A DNA stretch of 20,124 nt, taken from contig PBHZ01000028.1 in assembly GCA_002719615.1 (NCBI GenBank), positions 1 through 20,124 on the forward strand, written 5' to 3'. Below are positions 15,047 through 20,124 of the stretch, piece by piece (within the stretch, counting starts at the first letter, position 1; each line of letters starts with the position of its first letter). The notes beneath the pieces were generated by a model, which was not told the origin of the DNA, made no database searches, and saw only the letters and a program-made list of their open reading frames with translations. This DNA is from Methanobacteriota archaeon. Lineage in GTDB: Archaea > Thermoplasmatota > Poseidoniia > Poseidoniales > Thalassarchaeaceae. The translations under genes were made by a program, and so were the position numbers.

Positions 15047-16663
15047 ATGTCATTTAACAATGAACTAAAAGACGTAATGGGCGGATACAATCCTCATAAT
15101 GTGCTTCTTGATTCCTCTCGTAAATTGGTTGAAAAGTGGGAACCCACAGGCCTTTTAGAAGGAATTGAGAAAGAATCTGATGTAGCCGGGATGGCTGTAT
15201 TGCTTGAAAACCAAGCAAAGCAGTTAATCGATGAGGCTTCTCAGGTCGGAACTTCAGCAAATCAAGAACAATGGAGTGGTGTTGCACTACCTCTAGTTCG
15301 TAGAATTTTTGCTGAATTATCTGCACAGGAATTTGTTTCTGTACAACCTATGAACCTACCGTCTGGTCTAATTTTCTATTTAGACTTCAAATATGGTTCA
15401 ACACAAAACAGTGGATTATTGCACGCTAAAGATAGCGATCTTTATGGTAATACATCCTCTTCTGGCGATCCTTCCGGTGGCCTTTACGGTGCTGGAAAAT
15501 GGGGTTATTCTGTTAACGATACCAAAACTTCTGGTGTAACTTTTGCTACAGGATCTGTTTCTGTTGCTGACATCAGAGGCGATGCTAACTTATCAGCTTC
15601 TCAAGCTGCTGGTAGCTTAGTAAAAGTATTGTTGTCAGGTTCTGCTGCACTTACAAACCCAGATCTCGAAGGTGTTAAATCCTTTGCAATCTCTGGTTCA
15701 GGTACAGCTGAATTAACAGCATTCTACCCTGCATTTACATCATATGATGATTCAGTTGATGTTATATCATTTATCGTTGATCCAGCTGGTGCTATTGTAC
15801 CTGGAACTATCGACGTTAACTATGGTAAACAGCCAGCTGATACAACACGTGGTGACTTCGAAACATCATTTGCTGCTGAAGGATCTAATCCTGAAGAATC
15901 AAATGCTGGTATTCCTGAAGTTGACATCCAGATGCGTTCAGTCGCAATCACTGCTAAGACTCGTAAGTTGAAAGCTGTATGGACTCCTGAGCTTGCTCAA
16001 GATCTTAACGCTTATCATGCTGTCGATGCTGAAGCAGAATTGACTGCTATGCTTTCTGAGTATGTTACTATGGAAGTTGACATGGAAATCATTGACATGT
16101 TAAAACTAAACGCATCTGCAAAGACCGAATACTGGTCAGCTGAGATGGGTTTTGAGTGGAATGGTTCTGCTTTTGCACAAACTTCCGCTAATGTAGCTGC
16201 TTACACAAAAGGTGAGTGGTTCCAAACTCTTGGTAACAAGATACAGTCAGTATCTAACGCAATCCATAAGAAAACTCTACGTGGTGGAGCTAACTTCATC
16301 GTGATTTCACCTGAAGTTGCTACAATACTTGAGTCAATTCCTGGATTTGCTACTGATTCTGATGGCGATGCTACCAAATCATACGCAATGGGCGTCCAGA
16401 AGATTGGTGCTCTAAATAACAGGTTTAACGTTTATAAGAACCCTTATCTACAAGATGATCAGATTCTTTGTGGATTCAGAGGTGCTCAGTTCCTTGAAAC
16501 AGGTGCTGTTTATGCTCCTTACGTTCCTATGATCTTAACACCAGTTGTTTACGATCCAACCAACTTCACACCTCGTAGAGGCGTGATGACTCGCTATGCT
16601 AAGAAGATGGTTAGACCAGAATTCTACGGCTTAGTTAACGTTGCAAAATCTAATCTTGTGTAA
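15047..16663 (+). CDS. 23: Major capsid protein precursor (T4 gp23-like)
   Basis: This 538-aa protein has the HK97-type fold of T4 gp23 (521 aa) and forms the head hexamers. The N-terminal propeptide region includes SDVAGMAVLLENQAKQLIDEASQ; I-D-E at 61-63 fits the gp21 cut pattern and T4 gp23 is cut after residue 65, so E63/A64 is the likely mature start. QWSGVALPLVRRIF (75-88) and the AITAKTRKLKAVWTPELAQDL segment (300-320) are typical of the family. A Ser/Gly-rich variable part (about 125-275) probably corresponds to the surface insertion. The C-terminus GVMTRYAKKMVRPEFYGL is also typical. TTAATTGGAGAA precedes the start, and a strong terminator follows the stop. Confidence 0.97.
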   Translation: MSFNNELKDVMGGYNPHNVLLDSSRKLVEKWEPTGLLEGIEKESDVAGMAVLLENQAKQLIDEASQVGTSANQEQWSGVALPLVRRIFAELSAQEFVSVQPMNLPSGLIFYLDFKYGSTQNSGLLHAKDSDLYGNTSSSGDPSGGLYGAGKWGYSVNDTKTSGVTFATGSVSVADIRGDANLSASQAAGSLVKVLLSGSAALTNPDLEGVKSFAISGSGTAELTAFYPAFTSYDDSVDVISFIVDPAGAIVPGTIDVNYGKQPADTTRGDFETSFAAEGSNPEESNAGIPEVDIQMRSVAITAKTRKLKAVWTPELAQDLNAYHAVDAEAELTAMLSEYVTMEVDMEIIDMLKLNASAKTEYWSAEMGFEWNGSAFAQTSANVAAYTKGEWFQTLGNKIQSVSNAIHKKTLRGGANFIVISPEVATILESIPGFATDSDGDATKSYAMGVQKIGALNNRFNVYKNPYLQDDQILCGFRGAQFLETGAVYAPYVPMILTPVVYDPTNFTPRRGVMTRYAKKMVRPEFYGLVNVAKSNLV

Positions 16664-16685
16664 GCTAGACTAGATTTAACATATT

Positions 16686-16712
16686 AAAGGGGCCCTTTGC
16701 GGCCCCTTTTTT
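16686..16712 (+). terminator. Intrinsic terminator after gp23
   Basis: A perfect 9-bp stem AAAGGGGCC (16686-16694) and GGCCCCTTT (16701-16709), with loop CTTTGC, runs into TTTTTT (16707-16712). It is the only GC-rich hairpin with a T run found in the window and lies 22 bases after the capsid stop. Confidence 0.93.
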
Positions 16713-16743
16713 ATTTCTGTTGTGATATTGTTTTGTTTTGTGA

Positions 16744-16755
16744 TATTTATAAAAG
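16744..16755 (+). promoter_or_regulatory. Possible promoter for gp13 and downstream genes
   Basis: TATTTATAAAAG lies between the gp23 terminator and gp13. It contains TATAAAAG (16748-16755), six of eight bases to the T4 late consensus. A promoter is expected because the terminator should cut off upstream transcripts, but the match is weak. Confidence 0.3.
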
Positions 16756-16782
16756 GAAACGTTTCTTAATTGGAGAATATAA

Positions 16783-17937
16783 ATGGCTGTTGAAATTTGG
16801 AGTGGCAGTAGTTCATTCTCATCTGGCGCAACACCGTACGGTTTTTATGATGCCGATAATGAATTCACGTCATCAGCAGATAAATTCGCAGATTGGTCTG
16901 CTAGAAGATTAGGCTATCCTATTGTGGATGTCGAAATGCAATCTGGCTCTTTCTATGCTTGTTTTGAAGAGGCAGTGTCAGAATATAGTGCACAAGTAAA
17001 TCAATTTAATATCAGAGATAATTTACTTCACCTTCAAGGTCAAGCAACAGGATCATCATTGACAGGAAAAAGAGTTACGCCTACTTTAGGAAGGACAGTA
17101 TTTCTAAGTCAGCAATATGGTACTGAAGCAGGTGTAGGTGGCTATGTAGACTGGAAAAAAGGAAGCATCACAGTTACTAGTGGAAGTCAAGAATATGACT
17201 TAAATTCACTATATGCGAATGTTTCAGAGTCTGGCAATGGTGCAATTGAAATAAAGAAAGTTTATCATGAAGCGCCACCTGCAATTAATAAGTATTTTGA
17301 TCCTTATGCCACTACTGGATACGGAACTGCTAATTTTGTAGAAGGATTTGGTTTTGGTGATTATTCACCTGCAGTATCATTTGTTCTTATGCCTGTATTT
17401 GAAGATTTATTAAGAATGCAAGCAATAGAATTTAATGACCAGTTTAGAAAGTCTGCTTATTCTTTTACACTTGTTAATAATAAAATAAGAATTTTTCCAA
17501 AGCCAGAAAAAGATACTAGACTTTACTTTGATTATGTATTGACATCACAAAGAGATAATTCACTTGCAATGCCATCCGGATCAGATTCAAATCCAATATC
17601 TGATTATTCTAATGTCCCATATGACAATATGCAATATCAGTATATTAATGATGTTGGAAAGCAATGGATAAGAAAATACGGCTTAGCACTTGCAAAAGAA
17701 TTATTAGGAACAATACGTAGTAAATTCGGAACAGTTCCAATACCAGGATCTGAACTTACTATGGACGGAGATACTTTAAGAGCAGAAGCTACAACAGAAA
17801 AAGAACAGCTTATAGCAGAGCTCAGAGAAAATCTAGAACAGACTAGTAGAAAAATAATGTTAGAAGCAGACAGTGAAGAAAGTACGCGACTTCAGGAGAA
17901 GCTAAATAAAGTACCACTTAATATCTACATAGGATAA
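16783..17937 (+). CDS. 13: Neck protein (T4 gp13-like)
   Basis: This 384-aa protein is a head-completion or neck component that joins the filled head to the tail together with gp14. Sequence typical of marine gp13 homologues is visible: an N-terminal EIWSGSSSFSSGATPYGFYD, then WSARRLGYPIVDVEM (38-52) and FYACFEEAVSEYSAQVNQFNIRDN (56-79). Later come a KKGSITVTSGSQEYDLN strand and an alpha-helical end with WIRKYGLALAKELLGTIRSKF and a charged helix. It is longer than T4 gp13 (309 aa). The ATG follows GGAG in TTAATTGGAGAA, a 12-base leader shared with gp23. gp14 begins four bases after its stop. Confidence 0.88.
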   Translation: MAVEIWSGSSSFSSGATPYGFYDADNEFTSSADKFADWSARRLGYPIVDVEMQSGSFYACFEEAVSEYSAQVNQFNIRDNLLHLQGQATGSSLTGKRVTPTLGRTVFLSQQYGTEAGVGGYVDWKKGSITVTSGSQEYDLNSLYANVSESGNGAIEIKKVYHEAPPAINKYFDPYATTGYGTANFVEGFGFGDYSPAVSFVLMPVFEDLLRMQAIEFNDQFRKSAYSFTLVNNKIRIFPKPEKDTRLYFDYVLTSQRDNSLAMPSGSDSNPISDYSNVPYDNMQYQYINDVGKQWIRKYGLALAKELLGTIRSKFGTVPIPGSELTMDGDTLRAEATTEKEQLIAELRENLEQTSRKIMLEADSEESTRLQEKLNKVPLNIYIG

Positions 17938-17941
17938 AATA

Positions 17942-18427
17942 ATGCCAGGTCGTTTTATAAGGTCTAAAGATTTAAACTTTTTTGATACTGTTAATAAAGA
18001 GCTTTTAGGTAATCCTCAGACATCAAAAGATGGAATTATAAATCAAGAAGTAGTTATCTACAAAGTATCTGTTTATGAAACAGAGACAAATCTATACGGT
18101 GAAGCATCTCAAGGTAAGCGTTATCAGAACGGTGTAAAATTAACTTGTCTTATTGAGGCTGAAGATTTTGATTTTGAAACTAATGAGTTTGGTCCAAATG
18201 CAAATCAAAACGCCACATTCGCCTTCTTAAGACAACAATTAGTAGATGCAGACTATGTACCTGATATGGGAGATGTTATAGAATGGAATTATGCATTCTT
18301 TGAAATAAATGCTGTAAATGAAAATCAGTTGATCGGAGGAATGCAAGAAAACAATCACTCCGTAATATGTACAGCATTTTTAACAGATCCAACAAAAGTT
18401 GGTATAGCACGTAGTAGAGGTTACTAA
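17942..18427 (+). CDS. 14: Neck protein (T4 gp14-like)
   Basis: This 161-aa protein is assigned to the gp14 neck family, which completes the head opening and forms the tail attachment surface. The start, MPGRFIRSKDLNFFDTVNKEL, and the motif YKVSVYETETNLYGEASQGKRY (40-61) are characteristic as I recall them. VDADYVPDMGDVIEWNYAFFEI (103-124) then gives an SH3-like strand pattern. It is clearly shorter than T4 gp14 (256 aa), as in other marine relatives. An AGGA ribosome binding site precedes it. Its stop shares one base with the next ATG (TAATG), which ties it to the gp15-like gene. Confidence 0.85.
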   Translation: MPGRFIRSKDLNFFDTVNKELLGNPQTSKDGIINQEVVIYKVSVYETETNLYGEASQGKRYQNGVKLTCLIEAEDFDFETNEFGPNANQNATFAFLRQQLVDADYVPDMGDVIEWNYAFFEINAVNENQLIGGMQENNHSVICTAFLTDPTKVGIARSRGY

Positions 18428-20124
18428 TGGCAGATAAACCTACAATAAGCAAACTTAACAGAGGAAGAGAAATATCACGTGTAGGAGATTCTGTAAAAAG
18501 TATCTCAGTTGGTTTTATGGATATTGATAAGACAATATTCTATTATTTTGATAATGTCATAAAGCCTATTATAAAAGAAAACGGTGAGATAGTAAAAGTA
18601 CCAATTATTTATTCAAATCCTGAAAAATGGGCTGCAATACAAAAGCAAGGTTTTATTAGGGATCATAAAAATAAAATAATGGCACCTGTAATTGCTTTTC
18701 GTAGGACTAGCTTTTCAAAAGATGAGACAATACCAGTTGATAAGTTAAATCCTATGGATCCAAAGCTTCATATGACTTTTGAAAAGAGGTATTCAAAAGA
18801 AAATAGATATGATAAATTAACAGCTTTAAAAGGAATAACACCTAAAAGAGAATTATACTCTGTAGCAGTCCCTGATTATGTAAATATTAGTTATGATTTT
18901 ATTGTGTGGACTAATTTTACAGACCAGATGAATGAGATTATTGAAAAAATTAACTGGAATGAAGGATCATACTGGGGAGAGCCAGGAAAATTTAGATTTA
19001 GAGCAACAATTGATAGTTTTGATGATGCTAGTGAGTATGAAGACACGACAAGAAGAATAAAAACTAGCTTTTCTCTAGCATTAAGAGGCTATCTGCTTCC
19101 AGATGAATATCCACCTACAGCTGTAAATACACAAAAATTTATAACACCAAAGCAGATTGTTATTAATGATAATACTGATATGAACATAACTCAGCTTACA
19201 TCAGTTGATGATGAGGGTGCAAAAACAATAAAAGTTATTAATAATATGGGTATGGCTGCCGGTGGCGGCGGAGGTGGAGGAGGAAGTGTTGAGCCTTTGA
19301 CATTAGTTGCAGGTGATAATATGTTATTTGACAGTGCAATATTTTCAGGTGTAAGCGCAAAGACAGTAACAATAGCATCATCTCAGACACCAAGCTTTAA
19401 TACAGTTTCGACAACAGGTAATTTAACAATTGGTGGAGGAATTACGTCTACAGGTAATATTGTTACGTCAGGTGATATAATTGCAGAACAATATATTGTA
19501 TCTTCATCAATTAGTATAATAACACAATCATTTAGTAGTGGATCTACAATCTTTGGTGATACATCTGCAGATGACACGCATCAATTTACTGGCTCTCTAC
19601 TTGTCAATTCTAATACAACTAGTTCTACAGCAATTTTTGCAGATAATATTCAAACTGGTTATCCAACTTCTAACAAATGGCAAGAAAATTTAAACGGAAG
19701 TTATTTTAATAATTTTGATAATACAACTCATGTTAGTGAAATTTTAAGATTTATGGCAGGAATAATTAGTCATTCAATAGACACAGCATCACCAACACCA
19801 AATACAAAAACATTTGCAAGTGTAGACACAAATAACAATAACTTAGGTTCAACTGCAAATCAGATAGCTGGTAGACTACCACAAAATTATACTGCATTAA
19901 ATAATGATACATTAAATTATTTGGTTTCAAAAGGTTGGACAAGTGTTGGTGCAAAAGTTTTTGATAGTATATCTATTTATAATAACTCAAGCTACTTTTT
20001 AGATTTTGATTCAAATAGTGGAGGTTCTACAGCTATTAGCTCTTCTGGTGATAGTGAATTATTTGGCTTAGGTTCTTTAACAAGCGGCGGTGCAACACGA
20101 TTTGATGTTAGAGTAATAGCAACA
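18427..20124 (+). CDS. gp15-like tail terminator fused to a fibre, 3' end cut
   Basis: This frame is open from the TAATG overlap with gp14 to the last base (566 codons, no stop). Residues 1-230 resemble T4 gp15, the protein that caps the tail tube and sheath: FYYFDNVIKPII, VPIIYSNPEKW (58-68), VNISYDFIVWTNFTDQMNEI and RRIKTSFSLALRGYLLP (209-225). Compare T4 stretches VPITYAS, YELSIFTRYEDDMFQI and SRRRIEWSLTFEVNGWMYP, recalled from memory. Gene order 13-14-15 agrees with T4. A run of eight glycines (279-286) follows, then fibre sequence with FGDTSADDTHQFTGSL (377-392), a motif common in marine phage fibres. No stop or frameshift lies between the parts, so this is a fusion unless the protein is cleaved. 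T4 gp15 is 272 aa and has no fibre. Confidence 0.8.
   Translation, partial: MADKPTISKLNRGREISRVGDSVKSISVGFMDIDKTIFYYFDNVIKPIIKENGEIVKVPIIYSNPEKWAAIQKQGFIRDHKNKIMAPVIAFRRTSFSKDETIPVDKLNPMDPKLHMTFEKRYSKENRYDKLTALKGITPKRELYSVAVPDYVNISYDFIVWTNFTDQMNEIIEKINWNEGSYWGEPGKFRFRATIDSFDDASEYEDTTRRIKTSFSLALRGYLLPDEYPPTAVNTQKFITPKQIVINDNTDMNITQLTSVDDEGAKTIKVINNMGMAAGGGGGGGGSVEPLTLVAGDNMLFDSAIFSGVSAKTVTIASSQTPSFNTVSTTGNLTIGGGITSTGNIVTSGDIIAEQYIVSSSISIITQSFSSGSTIFGDTSADDTHQFTGSLLVNSNTTSSTAIFADNIQTGYPTSNKWQENLNGSYFNNFDNTTHVSEILRFMAGIISHSIDTASPTPNTKTFASVDTNNNNLGSTANQIAGRLPQNYTALNNDTLNYLVSKGWTSVGAKVFDSISIYNNSSYFLDFDSNSGGSTAISSSGDSELFGLGSLTSGGATRFDVRVIAT

Noticed and set aside
15744..15971. Second + frame of 75 codons inside the capsid gene
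   Set aside because: It is a shadow frame over conserved gp23 sequence and lacks a start context.
16744..16751. TATTTATA, exact reverse complement of the T4 late promoter TATAAATA
   Set aside because: A minus-strand promoter would run into the gp23 terminator region with no gene. Chance is the simpler reading.
16756..16765. Perfect palindrome GAAACGTTTC before gp13
   Set aside because: A single 10-base palindrome without a second copy or a known binding protein is not enough to call an operator.
16697..16912. 71-codon + frame starting inside the terminator and overlapping gp13
   Set aside because: The start lies in the terminator hairpin loop, there is no ribosome binding site, and gp13 is clearly the coding frame downstream.
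19261..19284. Eight consecutive Gly codons as a possible frameshift or assembly error site
   Set aside because: The codons are mixed GGT/GGC/GGA with no long homopolymer, and the same frame stays open with sensible fibre sequence afterwards, so a true linker is more likely.

Overview
This window reads as a late (virion morphogenesis) block of an AT-rich, T4-superfamily myovirus. Every supported gene is on the + strand and packed tightly; most junctions are short overlaps or gaps of a few bases. A+T is roughly two thirds by eye, and codons prefer A or T in the third position. Hallmark T4-type proteins are recognisable by sequence: large terminase (gp17), portal (gp20), prohead protease (gp21), scaffold (gp22), major capsid (gp23) and neck proteins (gp13, gp14), followed by a gp15-like domain. 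The fibre style, the low GC and a phage-encoded ribosomal protein bS21 of SAR11-like type suggest a marine phage, possibly one infecting Pelagibacter-like bacteria. The host assignment is inference.

Layout. Positions 1-3189 hold the 3' part of a very large fibre gene, followed by a GH108 lysozyme (3208-3684). A 15-codon leader ORF (3694-3741) leads into an 894-aa multidomain protein. That protein joins a cytidylyltransferase-like (NMNAT-type) nucleotidyltransferase to a polynucleotide-ligase-like domain. Two small genes follow, one a four-cysteine zinc-ribbon protein in the place where T4 has its small terminase. Then come gp17 and gp20 back to back, two unrecognised genes, gp21, two more unrecognised genes, bS21, gp22 and gp23. 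A strong intrinsic terminator (16686-16712) closes the capsid unit. After it lie gp13, gp14 and an ORF that starts like gp15 (tail terminator) but runs without a stop through an eight-glycine linker into fibre sequence at the window edge.

How the genes fit together. gp17 pumps DNA through gp20 into a prohead built from gp23 around gp22. gp21 then cuts the core and the capsid protein; a good (L/I)-x-E cut site sits at E63 of gp23. gp13, gp14 and gp15 finish the head and join it to the tail. Several proteins of the block, including the nucleotidyltransferase-ligase, begin with short peptides ending in L-x-E or I-x-E. These resemble the T4 capsid-targeting peptide. One hypothesis is therefore that a set of internal proteins, including a nucleic-acid-modifying enzyme, is loaded into the head and delivered with the DNA.

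Non-coding space is scarce. The only gaps over 100 bases are 13808-13926 (possible promoter, two hairpins, strong ribosome binding site) and 16664-16782 (terminator, possible promoter, ribosome binding site). No tRNA, CRISPR array, insertion sequence or attachment site was seen.
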